In this document: piece by piece, positions 24,669-32,920 of the stretch
Position numbering within the stretch: the stretch's first letter is position 1
Layout of the letters: each line of letters begins with the position of its first letter
Assembly: GCF_017545445.1 (NCBI RefSeq)
Contig: NZ_JAFWOM010000038.1
Location: 1 to 64,000, forward strand
DNA length: 64,000 bases
Source: Fibrobacter sp.
Lineage (GTDB): Bacteria; Fibrobacterota; Fibrobacteria; Fibrobacterales; Fibrobacteraceae
Direction of reading: 5' to 3'
Made by a program: the position numbers and the translations under genes
Notes under the pieces: generated by a model
Databases searched by the model: none
What the model saw: only the letters and a program-made list of their open reading frames with translations
What the model was told of the DNA's origin: nothing

Positions 24669-25626
24669 GTTCTTTTTCCTCATAAATCCGGTAAGTGGCG
24701 GTGGCCAAGGTAAGGTCATCCACAAGTTCCTGCCCGAAATCATGGAATCCATGAATTTCAAATCTGACGATTGGAAGTCGGAATTTACGCGCAAGGAAGG
24801 ATTGGATGAACAAGTTCATGAGGCCATTGCATCGACAGAAACGCTTATTGCCGTTGGCGGCGACGGAACAGTCTCGTCGGTGCTTTCCATAATGCTGGAA
24901 TCCCAATTCGCGGACAGAGTGCAGATTGGCCTTATTCCGCTGGGAACTGGGAACGACCTTGCCCGTGTGCTTGGACTGTACAAGCCTTTTGTCGATAAAG
25001 GCTTACTTTATCTGGTGCGTCGATTGTTGATGGCGAAGTCCAAGCCGTTTGATATTTGGACGGTGAATGGCAAGTATGCGCTTGCGAATTATTTTTCGGC
25101 AGGCATTGACGCTCGTATTGCGCACGATTTTAACCATGACCGTGTAACGGGCGTGATATCTTCAAATTCCGTAATTGCAAATAAATTGCATTATGTCAAA
25201 CGCTTTTTTGCGGATAGGGCGTACCATTTGAAAAGCGGATGGCTCTCGATGGTCGAGAATACGCCGGAGCTTATTGAAAATATTGATTTGACGGGACATA
25301 CGACGGTTATTGTCGGAAACATTCCGAGCTTTGCGAGTGGTGCAAATCCGTTTTTTGAATCGAATATGTCGGACGGCTATTTGGAAGTTGTCTGTGTGCC
25401 GAATATGCTTAATTTCTTGCTTGCGATTGCGGTGGGAAACATTCCGCTCGTGGGCTATTTCTTGAAGAAGCATTTGCTCAAGTCTCGGAAGGTGCGGTCG
25501 TTGACGCTTGATTTGGCGGACAATGAATATATCCAGCTTGATGGTGAAGATTTGAGCGGTAAACTTGGTAAACGTATTACAATTCAGTTTGCATGCCAAG
25601 TTCGCATGCTTGTACTGGAGGAATGA
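24661..25626 (+). CDS. Diacylglycerol/lipid kinase family protein (DagK-like)
   Basis: 321 residues. ATP-dependent lipid kinase of the DGKc/LCB5 fold with NPVSGGGQGKV (res 9-19), the nucleotide loop VGGDGTVSSVL and IPLGTGNDLARVLG. Such enzymes phosphorylate diacylglycerol or related lipids. The Gly-rich loops are intact. A long C-terminal beta domain ends with LDGEDLSGK. ATG 24661 overlaps the upstream stop by eight bases and the TGA overlaps the lpxD ATG region (ATGATG at 25623-25628), showing tight coupling with lipid A genes. Confidence 0.87.
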   Translation: MYKFFFLINPVSGGGQGKVIHKFLPEIMESMNFKSDDWKSEFTRKEGLDEQVHEAIASTETLIAVGGDGTVSSVLSIMLESQFADRVQIGLIPLGTGNDLARVLGLYKPFVDKGLLYLVRRLLMAKSKPFDIWTVNGKYALANYFSAGIDARIAHDFNHDRVTGVISSNSVIANKLHYVKRFFADRAYHLKSGWLSMVENTPELIENIDLTGHTTVIVGNIPSFASGANPFFESNMSDGYLEVVCVPNMLNFLLAIAVGNIPLVGYFLKKHLLKSRKVRSLTLDLADNEYIQLDGEDLSGKLGKRITIQFACQVRMLVLEE

Positions 25627-26645
25627 TGCTTTCGGTGAATTTATCGGAAGTTTTGAAACAAATGAATCTTAAAATGCCTTCGGACGAGGGCGTTTTAAAT
25701 TTTGAACTGAATGGATTTTCTTCGCTCGATCAATCGGGGCCGCATGATGTCTCGTTCTGGACGGGCGATACCAAAACGGAAACAGGGCTTGCAGGGAATG
25801 CCGGTGGCGTGAGCACGAGTGCTTTCGCTGGCGTTACGGCTGGGTTACTCTTTGTTCCGAGCTTATACGAAACGTATTGCGTAGATGGTCGTTCGGAGCT
25901 TTTGCCGAATGTGCATTTTGTGTGCCCGGTCGAGAATCCGTACCATGCGATGGTGACGTTCATGAAGGAATTTGTGGAACGTCGCGAAGTTTTTGAAGAA
26001 ACGAAAATTGCAGATTCTGCACAAGTTCATGCATCGGCTGTTGTCGAAGGCGTGGTGGGCGAGAACGCTGTCGTCGGCCCGAATTGCGTGGTGATGAAGG
26101 GTGCTACGATTGGTGCCGGCACGATTCTTGAAGCGAATGTGACTATTTATCCGCGTGTGACGATTGGCGAAGATTGTGTATTCCAAGCAGGCGTTGTCGT
26201 AGGGCCGCGAGGCTTTGGATTTTACGAGTACGAAGGCAAGCGCCGCATGGTGCCGCATTTGGCGGGAGTCCGCATCGGGAACCGCTGTAGCTTTAGCGCA
26301 AATGATGTCGTGGCCGCGGGCTTTGTCTCTCCGACGGTGATTGGCGACGATTGTCATTTTGATACGTTCGTGCAAATTGCTCACAATTGCCGCCTTGGAA
26401 ACAACATTTTATTTGCTTCGCAATCTGGCGTGGCAGGTTCTGTAACAGTCGAAGACGATGTGGAATTTGCGGGTGGAGTGCAGTCGGCAGGGCATTTGAC
26501 GATAGGGAAGGGTGTGAAAGTCGCTGCGAAAGCAGGCGTGACGAAGAGCCTCAAAGCGGGAAAAATTTATGCAGGCTACCCGGCTGAAGAAATCGACGTC
26601 TGGCGTCGCTCTGTCGTGAAACTCCGGATGATGGGGAAGAAGTAG
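25626..26645 (+). CDS. lpxD: UDP-3-O-acylglucosamine N-acyltransferase
   Basis: Third step of lipid A synthesis: adds an N-linked 3-hydroxyacyl chain to UDP-3-O-acyl-glucosamine. 339 residues. GGAG five bases upstream favours the second of two adjacent ATGs. Seen: N-terminal uridine-binding domain (to ~110), hexapeptide beta-helix from about 135 (SAQVHASAVVEGVVGENAVVG...), VVGPRGFGFYEYEGKR, the catalytic His in VQIAHNCRLGNN, and a C-terminal helix (YPAEEIDVWRRSVVKLR). Family length and order are normal. It overlaps the end of dagK. lpxC and fabZ follow after a repeat block. Confidence 0.94.
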   Translation: MLSVNLSEVLKQMNLKMPSDEGVLNFELNGFSSLDQSGPHDVSFWTGDTKTETGLAGNAGGVSTSAFAGVTAGLLFVPSLYETYCVDGRSELLPNVHFVCPVENPYHAMVTFMKEFVERREVFEETKIADSAQVHASAVVEGVVGENAVVGPNCVVMKGATIGAGTILEANVTIYPRVTIGEDCVFQAGVVVGPRGFGFYEYEGKRRMVPHLAGVRIGNRCSFSANDVVAAGFVSPTVIGDDCHFDTFVQIAHNCRLGNNILFASQSGVAGSVTVEDDVEFAGGVQSAGHLTIGKGVKVAAKAGVTKSLKAGKIYAGYPAEEIDVWRRSVVKLRMMGKK

Positions 26646-26654
26646 GCGGTTGTG

Positions 26655-26870
26655 CCGCAGTGATTAGTGGTTGGTGGTTAGTTGTTTGTTGTCAGTAGGA
26701 AGTACAAGTAAAAGCGTAACGTCATCCCGAGAAGCGAAGCGACGAGGGATCCAGTGAAGTTTAGTGGTTAGGATTGCAATTAAAACGAGCTTTATTCATT
26801 CCAGCTTACTTCCTACTGCCTACTTCCTACCGCCTACTGTTTACTAACCACTATTTCTAAGTTCTAAACT
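26655..26870. repeat. Composite inverted repeat block D with embedded REP-like unit
   Basis: The left arm ATTAGTGGTTGGTGGTTAGT and GTCAGTAGGAAGTA; centre with the REP-like copy 26721-26757 (GTCATCCCGAGAAGCGAAGC..GGGATCCAGTG); the right arm runs CTTACTTCCTACTGCCTACTTCC... to TACTAACCACT. The mirrored units make a long stem. Confidence 0.7.
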
Positions 26871-26909
26871 CCCAAGTGAGCAATTTTTTTATAAATTCCC
26901 GTTATCTAA

Positions 26910-27842
26910 ATGAAAAAAGATTCTCGTAAAAGCCCGCGTGAGTGGGAATTTGGTTCTGCGTCTTTGTCTTACAGCAAGGCGAACGTAAAAATTGAAGTCC
27001 AGGAGTACAATCCGCAACTGGAGCCTCGCGTCGAATGGCGTGTGGGCGGTCGTCCTTTTTACAGTACCGATTGCATCAAGTGTTTCACGGATTTGAAGTT
27101 CAGCGTGGCCCGTACCGCAATTTATGAATCGGGCGAAGGGGCTCATGCGTTGACGCTTGCGTCTCCGGAACACCTTGCACCTGTCTTTTTGATGTGGCCG
27201 TCTCGCCGTTTTGTGGTCGATGTTGCTTGCAACGAAGAATGCGAAACGGGGAAAATTGCCGAAATCCCGATGATGGATGGCAGTGCTCTCCCGTTCTTTA
27301 GCGCACTTCGCAGAAATGTTGGCGTGCCTGAAGAACTCGCGTTTTATGATGCTCCGGTGCATGCGGCGTGGGATTTGTTCCGCACGGATGTCGCAGATGC
27401 TGCACAAGCTCAAAAACCTTACGGTTCTGTGAAAATTGCACCAAGCGAAGCTTTTGAGGTGGAATACATTTTTGAGCGAAACGATGGCGGTCGCGTTTTT
27501 AAGTCGGCGGCGAATGTTTCCATTTATTCGGCAGAAGACTTGTACAACGTCTTTGCGGCGAGAACTTTTATTCTGAAAAATGAATTTGACGAAGCCCGTA
27601 AAGCAGGTTTGCTTGGCGGGGTGGATGAATCCTGTGGGCTCTTGCTCGATGATTCTCTGGAGGCTGTCGCCCCCGTGTTTAGAGTTGCCGATGAACCCGC
27701 TCGTCATAAAATCCTCGACCTGTTGGGAGACCTTTGCTTTGCAAAACCTGCACTCCCGAAAGTTCGGTTGGAAATCATCAACGGTGGCCATTTAAGCCAC
27801 AGAACAATCTTAGAAAAGGTATTGCCCTATGCTTTACAATGA
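26910..27842 (+). CDS. lpxC: UDP-3-O-acyl-N-acetylglucosamine deacetylase, divergent
   Basis: Zinc deacetylase for the committed step of lipid A synthesis. 310 residues, against ~305 in the family, but low similarity in domain I. Diagnostic segments are intact: SPEHLAP (zinc His and Glu), AEIPMMDGSALPFFSALR, ARTFIL..EFDEARKAGLLGG, and DEPARHKILDLLGDL (second zinc His and Asp), then GGHLSHRTILEKVL with the general-acid His. Its stop overlaps the fabZ start by 14 bases. The ATG at 26910 follows TTATCTAA, again a -10-like box nearly on the start. The gene adjoins lpxD in a lipid A and fatty-acid cluster. Confidence 0.9.
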   Translation: MKKDSRKSPREWEFGSASLSYSKANVKIEVQEYNPQLEPRVEWRVGGRPFYSTDCIKCFTDLKFSVARTAIYESGEGAHALTLASPEHLAPVFLMWPSRRFVVDVACNEECETGKIAEIPMMDGSALPFFSALRRNVGVPEELAFYDAPVHAAWDLFRTDVADAAQAQKPYGSVKIAPSEAFEVEYIFERNDGGRVFKSAANVSIYSAEDLYNVFAARTFILKNEFDEARKAGLLGGVDESCGLLLDDSLEAVAPVFRVADEPARHKILDLLGDLCFAKPALPKVRLEIINGGHLSHRTILEKVLPYALQ

Positions 27843-28266
27843 AGAACAAGTACATGCCCTCCTGCCTCAGAAAGCTCCGTTTGCTTTTGTGGATGAAATC
27901 CTTGAATTGAATGAAGGCGACCAGCCGTCTATCGTTGCTGTTTGGCACGTGACGGGCAAGGAAAAGTTCTTTGATGGTCATTTCCCGAACAATCCGGTGC
28001 TTCCGGGCGTGATTCAGATTGAATCCATGGCTCAGGCGGCTACGCTTTTGACGATGATTGCGAAGAAGGCCGATGTCGAAGGCAAGCGCCCGGCATTCAT
28101 GGGTGTCGAAAATTGCCGTTTCCGCGCTCCGGTGATTCCGCCGCAGGACTTGACGCTCAAGGCTACGCTCGTGATGGCTCGCCATGGCATCTACAAATAT
28201 ACGGGCGAAATCTGGCAGGGCGAAACGCTTATCTGCAACGCCTCCTTCAGTGCTGCAATGGTCTAA
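27829..28266 (+). CDS. fabZ: 3-hydroxyacyl-[ACP] dehydratase
   Basis: Hot-dog dehydratase of type II fatty-acid synthesis, acting on beta-hydroxyacyl-ACP. 145 residues. Seen: PFAFVDEILEL, the catalytic His in FFDGHFPNNPVLPGV (typical GHFPxxPVMPG) and Glu in QIESMAQAA. It competes with LpxA and LpxD for 3-hydroxyacyl-ACP, which explains its place beside lpxC; in many Bacteroidetes and Chlorobi the two are fused, and here they overlap by 14 bases. No lpxA is seen in the window. Confidence 0.94.
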   Translation: MLYNEEQVHALLPQKAPFAFVDEILELNEGDQPSIVAVWHVTGKEKFFDGHFPNNPVLPGVIQIESMAQAATLLTMIAKKADVEGKRPAFMGVENCRFRAPVIPPQDLTLKATLVMARHGIYKYTGEIWQGETLICNASFSAAMV

Positions 28267-28275
28267 GGCTGAGTT

Positions 28276-29181
28276 ATGACGCGAGCTGACGATAAATTGA
28301 ACGTGTTGATTTTAGCGGCTGGGCTTGGTACTAGGCTAAGACCTTTGACGTCGGAAATCCCGAAGCCGTTAGTTCGCGTTTATGACAAAAGCATTCTCGA
28401 AATCCAGATGGAACGGGCGAAGTCGCTTGGCGATGTCCGCTTGCATGCGAATGCACATTACTTGGCCGACCAGATTGTAAGCGAGGGCGAACGCCTTGGC
28501 TTTGAAAAAGTCTGGGTCGAAACGCCTGAAATTCTCGGAACGGCAGGCCCGTTGCGCCGGATTTATGCGGCGGGGTATCGCGGAGGCCTTTTGATTATGA
28601 ATGGCGACGCGTACTGCAATTTTGACTTGGGGGCGTTTGTGCGGAATGCTCAGGCTGCATACGAGGCGGGGAAGGCTGATGGCTCAAACCGCTGTGAGGT
28701 CGCACTTCTGGCGGTTGATTTCCCGAAGGTGAACACGTTCCGCGTGGGTGCAGATGGTTGCCTGGCGGGTGTTGCCGGACGTTTCGGTGCTGATACGGGA
28801 ACGGTTGCGACGTTCTCTGGAATTTCGTGGTACAGCGATGATGCTTTGGCCCGGATTCGCGATGGCGAGTTTGATATTCGTGAATTCTGGAAACAGGAAA
28901 TTGCGGCAGGCCGTGCGCCATTTGTTGATATGAGCCAACTCCATGCGACGTGGATTGATATGGGGTCGCCCGAGGGTCTTATGGCTGCGGTTGATGCTCG
29001 CAAGCATGAACTTGGCCACGATAAAAATGAAGCTGTTGTGGAACCCGGCGTGAATGTCCCCGCTTCGGCAAGAATTGTTCATTCTGTTTTATATAAGGGT
29101 GCTGTAATTTCTGAAAACGAAGTTGTTCAGAATGAAATTAGAGGAAAAGATTTCTCTTGGCAAATCTCTCCTAACCACTAA
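28276..29181 (+). CDS. NDP-sugar nucleotidyltransferase (mannose-1-P guanylyl/MurNAc-1-P uridylyl-like)
   Basis: 301 residues. N-terminal nucleotidyltransferase core LILAAGLGTRLRPLTSEIPKPLVRV with G-x-G-T-R-L and Lys, then ANAHYLADQI, ETPEILGTAGPLRR, LIMNGDAYCNFDL with the metal-binding Asp. The C-terminal tail holds short hexapeptide turns (VEPGVNVPASARIVHSVLYKGAVI). Substrate is not clear: MurU-like and mannose-1-phosphate transferases share this layout. The gene is 9 bases after fabZ, so probably part of that operon. It ends in a repeat arm (29171). Confidence 0.85.
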   Translation: MTRADDKLNVLILAAGLGTRLRPLTSEIPKPLVRVYDKSILEIQMERAKSLGDVRLHANAHYLADQIVSEGERLGFEKVWVETPEILGTAGPLRRIYAAGYRGGLLIMNGDAYCNFDLGAFVRNAQAAYEAGKADGSNRCEVALLAVDFPKVNTFRVGADGCLAGVAGRFGADTGTVATFSGISWYSDDALARIRDGEFDIREFWKQEIAAGRAPFVDMSQLHATWIDMGSPEGLMAAVDARKHELGHDKNEAVVEPGVNVPASARIVHSVLYKGAVISENEVVQNEIRGKDFSWQISPNH

Positions 29182-29220
29182 CCACTGTCTACTTCCTACT
29201 TCTAACTTCCTACTACCTAA
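29171..29220. repeat. Half composite repeat before trmJ
   Basis: Right-arm units only: CCTAACCACTAACCACTGTC, then TACTTCCTACTTC-like and TTCCTACTACC. It overlaps the end of the nucleotidyltransferase (its last residues SPNH lie in it) and reaches the trmJ ATG. Confidence 0.65.
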
Positions 29221-29222
29221 TC

Positions 29223-30038
29223 ATGCGTAAATTTAGAGTTGTACTTGTTGAACCGGAACACCCGCACAATGTGGGGTTTGTCGCACGCGCCATGCATTGC
29301 TATGCATTGCCGGAGCTTTATATTGTCTATCCGAAACGCGACAAAGTCTTGGACAAATCTTACCATACGGCTGCAAATAGCCATGACATTCTGGATAACG
29401 CAAAGGTTGTCCACAAGTTCGAAGATGCCATTGGCGATTGCTCTTGCGCCGTTGCTTACAGCCGTCGCATTTTTGCAAGTTCCATCAAGCACACGATGGT
29501 GCAGAATTTGTCTGACATGCTCCCAGAAGACGGAACGATTGCGCTTGTGTTCGGTCGCGAATCTTGCGGGCTTGCGCTTGAAGAAGTGAACGCTTGCACG
29601 TACCAGTGCGAAATTCCTGTGCCGGGACTCATGAGCTTGAATCTTGGACAAGCGGTCTCGATTAGCTTGTACGAACTTTGCCGTTCCGGGGCGCTCGCGA
29701 ACGGCGAGGGCCGCGCGAAGCGCACAACGCGAGGCGTTGCCGAAACGGGTCCTGCAACGATTCAGCAGATTGATGGTTTCAAGAAGTTCCTCGACCGTTA
29801 TCTCACGGGCCAGTATCACGATCAAGCTTGGCGCGATAGCTTCCTCAATACGCTCTTGCAGCGCTTGCATCCGACGCGTAACGAACTTTCTGCATTGTTC
29901 GGCTTGCTCCGCAATTTGGCTGGCAAGCCCGCTCGTTTGGAACATGCTGCTGAAAAGGCTGCAAAGCAGGCGGCGCAGAATGCTGAGCAAAAAGCTGCTC
30001 AAAATGCGGATGCCAAGGGTTCGCAGAAATCCAAGTAG
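29223..30038 (+). CDS. trmJ: tRNA (cytidine/uridine-2'-O-)-methyltransferase, TrmJ-like
   Basis: SPOUT-fold methyltransferase of 271 residues, expected to 2'-O-methylate tRNA position 32. Seen: VVLVEPEHPHNVGFVARAMH (motif 1 N-P/H-N-x-G), GTIALVFGRESCGL (motif 2) and PVPGLMSLNLGQAVSISLYEL (motif 3), then a helical C-terminal domain and an Ala/Lys/Gln-rich tail (AAEKAAKQAAQNAEQKAAQN). Family assignment is firm; position specificity is inferred. No ribosome site; repeat DNA abuts the start. Confidence 0.88.
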   Translation: MRKFRVVLVEPEHPHNVGFVARAMHCYALPELYIVYPKRDKVLDKSYHTAANSHDILDNAKVVHKFEDAIGDCSCAVAYSRRIFASSIKHTMVQNLSDMLPEDGTIALVFGRESCGLALEEVNACTYQCEIPVPGLMSLNLGQAVSISLYELCRSGALANGEGRAKRTTRGVAETGPATIQQIDGFKKFLDRYLTGQYHDQAWRDSFLNTLLQRLHPTRNELSALFGLLRNLAGKPARLEHAAEKAAKQAAQNAEQKAAQNADAKGSQKSK

Positions 30039-30052
30039 CAACACCGCTGGAG

Positions 30053-31015
30053 ATGGACATGTACGAAATTTTGCCTTATAGCCATGAACTGGAATCGCGT
30101 TGGGACCGCTTTGTCATGGAAAACTCCATGAACGGAACGTTCTTGCAGACGCGCAAGTTCTTGAACTACCATCCTGAAGATCGGTTCAAGGATGTTTCGT
30201 TTTTTGTAGAAAAAAGCGGAATCATCGTGGCTGTAATTCCCGGCTGTAATGTCGATGGCAAATTCGTATCGCATCAAGGTTCTACTTTCGGTGGCCCCGT
30301 TATCTCCAAAGATTTTTATTCGGGCAACAAGATTCTTGAAATCATCAAGACGATTGATGATCACATTGCCCAAAATTTCAAAAGCGTAAAGCTAAAACCG
30401 ACGTCGCAGATTTTTGCAACGATGCCGACGGATTTGCTGGATTATGCGTTGGAACATGCGGGCTACAGCCGCCATACTGAACTCAGCTGCTATACGCTTC
30501 TTGAAAAAAATGTTGATCCGCTTGAAAATTGCAAACGAGAATGCCGCCACAATTTTAGGCAATCCGAAAAATTGAACTTGACTTACGGCGAAATCCCTGA
30601 TAGCGAAATGGAAAAGTTTTACGATTTCCTCGTGCTGTCAAAAGCTCGCTACAATACCAAACCGGTCCATTCTTTAGCGGAATTGTGCGACCTTAAACAG
30701 AGATTCCCAGAAGAAATTTTATTCCGTGGCATTTGGCAGAACGGCGAATATCTTTCGGGGATGATGATTTTCTATTTCAAACAAGCGAATGCTTTCCATT
30801 TCCAGTATCTTGCTCCTGACGATTCTAAACGTGAAACGAGTGCAACAACTGCTTTATTCGTAAACGCCATGCGAGAAGCCGCACAAAAGGGGTGCGAAAA
30901 ATTCTCGTGGGGAATCTCCACTGAAGATGGCGGCGCGTATTTAAATGAAAATCTCTATCGTTTCAAGGAATCGTTCGGTGCACTCCCGTGTGTGAACGCG
31001 AGATACGAAAAATAA
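30053..31015 (+). CDS. FemAB/GNAT-type acyltransferase
   Basis: 320 residues with two tandem GNAT-like halves, as in FemABX peptidyltransferases and 'peptidoglycan bridge formation' proteins. Seen: NGTFLQTRKFLNYHPEDRF near the N-terminus, VSHQGSTFGGPVISKDF, CRHNFRQSEKLNL, and FRGIWQNGEYLSGMMIFYFKQANAFHFQYLAPD, the latter fitting the second acetyl-CoA-like core. Substrate unknown: candidates are a cell-wall peptide, a lipid or an exopolysaccharide. The ATG at 30059 is an alternative. It follows trmJ by 14 bases, probably in the same transcript. Confidence 0.75.
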   Translation: MDMYEILPYSHELESRWDRFVMENSMNGTFLQTRKFLNYHPEDRFKDVSFFVEKSGIIVAVIPGCNVDGKFVSHQGSTFGGPVISKDFYSGNKILEIIKTIDDHIAQNFKSVKLKPTSQIFATMPTDLLDYALEHAGYSRHTELSCYTLLEKNVDPLENCKRECRHNFRQSEKLNLTYGEIPDSEMEKFYDFLVLSKARYNTKPVHSLAELCDLKQRFPEEILFRGIWQNGEYLSGMMIFYFKQANAFHFQYLAPDDSKRETSATTALFVNAMREAAQKGCEKFSWGISTEDGGAYLNENLYRFKESFGALPCVNARYEK

Positions 31016-31018
31016 TCA

Positions 31019-31125
31019 GGTCACAGGTTGTAGGCGATAGGTATTAGGGGATAAGTTACGCACTATCTTTTTTTATACGGCAAATCCGCAAATTTAGTCC
31101 TATAACCTAAAACCTAATCCCTATT
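31019..31125. repeat. Composite inverted repeat block F (TTAGG type)
   Basis: Left arm GTCACAGGTTGTAGG.., TAGGTATTAGGGG; a centre; right arm CCTATAACCTAAAACCTAA TCCC. It sits between convergent genes and its right arm ends in the coding end of the cupin gene. Confidence 0.65.
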
Positions 31126-31539
31126 TACTTCTTTCACAAAATCTTCATACTCGTAAATGTAATCGGATTCGTCGTAATGTTCGGAGGCGAGCACCATGCA
31201 GACTGCACCCGAAGAGAAATTCTCGATTTCGCGCCAGTGCATTGTTGGAATGTAAAGTCCGTGATAGGAACGGTTTAAGGAGTACTTGGAACGCGTTTTT
31301 CCATCGTCCAGAATCACGTCAAAGCTGCCGCTTGCGGCGATAATCAGCTGACGGAGCTTGCGGTGGGCGTGCCCCCCGCGAGTGGTTCCGCCGGGAACGT
31401 CGTACAGATAGTACAAACGCTTGATATCAAACGGGATAAGTTCGCCGCCTTCGACAACGCTCAAATTGCCACGCTGGTCATGAGCGATAGGGATATCAAT
31501 TAAACGCGGTTCATTAAGTTGTTTTTCGTTCCATTCCAT
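31114..31539 (-). CDS. Cupin, FdtA/WxcM-like sugar 3,4-ketoisomerase family
   Basis: 141 residues from ATG 31539 (MEWNEKQLNEPRLIDIP); an upstream extension is unlikely. It has the cupin signature for this family: DQRGNLSVVEGGELIPFDIKRLYYLYDVPGGTTRGGHAHRKLRQLIIA, with the His pair in GGHAH. Relatives convert dTDP-6-deoxy-hexulose intermediates for surface sugars. The partner acetyltransferase and aminotransferase genes are not here. A hairpin and TATATT box directly precede the start. Confidence 0.85.
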   Translation of the reverse strand: MEWNEKQLNEPRLIDIPIAHDQRGNLSVVEGGELIPFDIKRLYYLYDVPGGTTRGGHAHRKLRQLIIAASGSFDVILDDGKTRSKYSLNRSYHGLYIPTMHWREIENFSSGAVCMVLASEHYDESDYIYEYEDFVKEVNRD

Positions 31540-31550
31540 GCCCTTAATAT

Positions 31551-31576
31551 AACAAAACCATCTCAAAATGAGATGG
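31551..31576 (-). terminator. Hairpin-plus-promoter element upstream of the cupin gene
   Basis: Stem CCATCTC (31558-31564) / GAGATGG (31570-31576), followed in the minus direction by TTTTGTTATATTAAG. It can end transcription of the lipoprotein gene at 31638, and the TATATT lies just before the cupin ATG. Same layout at 32781-32814. Confidence 0.6.
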
Positions 31577-31637
31577 CTTGCTTGAAAATTAGTGGCGTAA
31601 TGAGAGTTCTTTTTGCTGAATTCTGTTAAATCGTAGA

Positions 31638-32726
31638 TTATTCCTCATCATCTAAAATCTGCGGTTTTATGTTATTAAGGCATTTTTCAAATGCTTTGAC
31701 GTTGTCTGTTTCGTAGCCTTCAACATAAAGAATCCTGTCCCCTTGAATGGTGAATCCGCGCTCTATTTCAAAATTGTTGATGTTTTCGTCTATGCATAAA
31801 TCTTTGGATATGTTGCTTTTATATTCATAAGTTAAAGAGCAGGTGACTCCTCCAGAAACTACGCTCAAGGCTCCCTTTTCTTTTTCAAAAGCGTAGAATC
31901 CGTGTCTTTGTTGTCGAATGTTTCCTTCGACTTTCCTTTGCGTCACGTTGACCTTGTATGTTCTATCTCCGATGGTAAAGGTTTCTGAATTCTTTGTTTG
32001 GTTCACTATGGTTACACCATAGTTATATGGGTCAATACTTCCGTAACCCCCATAACGAATAGTTCCGTCAGACCAATCGTATGAATATAAAAGACTTCGT
32101 GGGTAAAACGGATCTCTTTGATGTTTTGTTAGAAAATCATACAAATAAAATCTAAAAAGAGATTCAGAATAATCATCGGTTATCGCAAGTTTTTTGAACG
32201 TCGCTATAGAATACGTCGTGTCGGTAACGAAACTACTTTTTGTTATAGATAAATAAATTTCAGGCCAGTCAAATTCTAAATCTTCGTCATCTATAAGAGC
32301 TCCTCTTGTGGCGTCGTAACAACCGGGAATTGCTTTCCATTCCCCATATAAGGAACCTGTTTTTTGCCCAATATACATTTGACCTTCACATTCTTTGTCA
32401 GCAAAACTAGAGGTATATGTGCCGTTTTTAAAATTAAAATACTTTGTGAGAATTGGATAAAGCACTAGAGTGTCGTTGTGTAATTCGTAGGCATAAGCAT
32501 TTGTATCTGGCCGACTTGTTATTTCTTGCCATTCGGCTGTTTTATTGGTTGTATCTACCACACACGTGTTCTGAGTATGGGTTGTGATTGTGACAAATGT
32601 TTTTTGATCGGGAAATGCTTGGAAAATGTTTATTTCCTCATCGTCTGATGGACCTGTGCTGGAGTTGTCCCCACAAGCTAAAAATACTGTAGATGAGACG
32701 ATTAAAGCCAATAGATGCTTTTTCAT
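31638..32726 (-). CDS. Lipoprotein of unknown function
   Basis: 362 residues. Signal peptide MKKHLLALIVSSTVFLAC with lipobox (Cys18), followed by a short Ser/Asp linker (GDNSSTGPSDDEE). The mature domain is mixed beta-rich with many Tyr and Thr; I see no known fold. Three Cys (DKECEG, IPGCYD, GGVTCSL) could form disulfides. The linker resembles those of the FISUMP lipoproteins, but no FISUMP domain follows. GAACGTCTCCA region precedes ATG 32726, with a -10-like TATATT at 32785-32790 in a hairpin-promoter element. Confidence 0.8.
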   Translation of the reverse strand: MKKHLLALIVSSTVFLACGDNSSTGPSDDEEINIFQAFPDQKTFVTITTHTQNTCVVDTTNKTAEWQEITSRPDTNAYAYELHNDTLVLYPILTKYFNFKNGTYTSSFADKECEGQMYIGQKTGSLYGEWKAIPGCYDATRGALIDDEDLEFDWPEIYLSITKSSFVTDTTYSIATFKKLAITDDYSESLFRFYLYDFLTKHQRDPFYPRSLLYSYDWSDGTIRYGGYGSIDPYNYGVTIVNQTKNSETFTIGDRTYKVNVTQRKVEGNIRQQRHGFYAFEKEKGALSVVSGGVTCSLTYEYKSNISKDLCIDENINNFEIERGFTIQGDRILYVEGYETDNVKAFEKCLNNIKPQILDDEE

Positions 32727-32780
32727 TGGAGACGTTCCTTTTAAAATGCTTTATACGGGCTGAATTGTTTTTTCTATGCT

Positions 32781-32814
32781 CTTAATATAACAAAACAATT
32801 TCGAAACGAAATTG
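32781..32814 (-). terminator. Hairpin-plus-promoter element upstream of the 31638 lipoprotein gene
   Basis: Stem CAATTTCG (32796-32803) / CGAAATTG (32807-32814), loop AAA, then TTTTGTTATATTAAG on the minus strand. The flanks match the element at 31551 base for base while the stem sequence differs and remains paired. Confidence 0.6.
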
Positions 32815-32920
32815 CTTGATGAAAAAGAATCAGTTTTATCATAAAACAACCGGCCCCGGCACTTCGGCAGGCTCAGTGACCTTTGTTCGGGGGGACTGGC
32901 ATGAGTGACTATGAAAAAAA

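Noticed and set aside
24153..29181. lpxA as part of the lipid A cluster
   Set aside because: The beta-helix protein at 24153 has gamma-carbonic anhydrase His residues and length, not the LpxA signature or size, so lpxA was not assigned.
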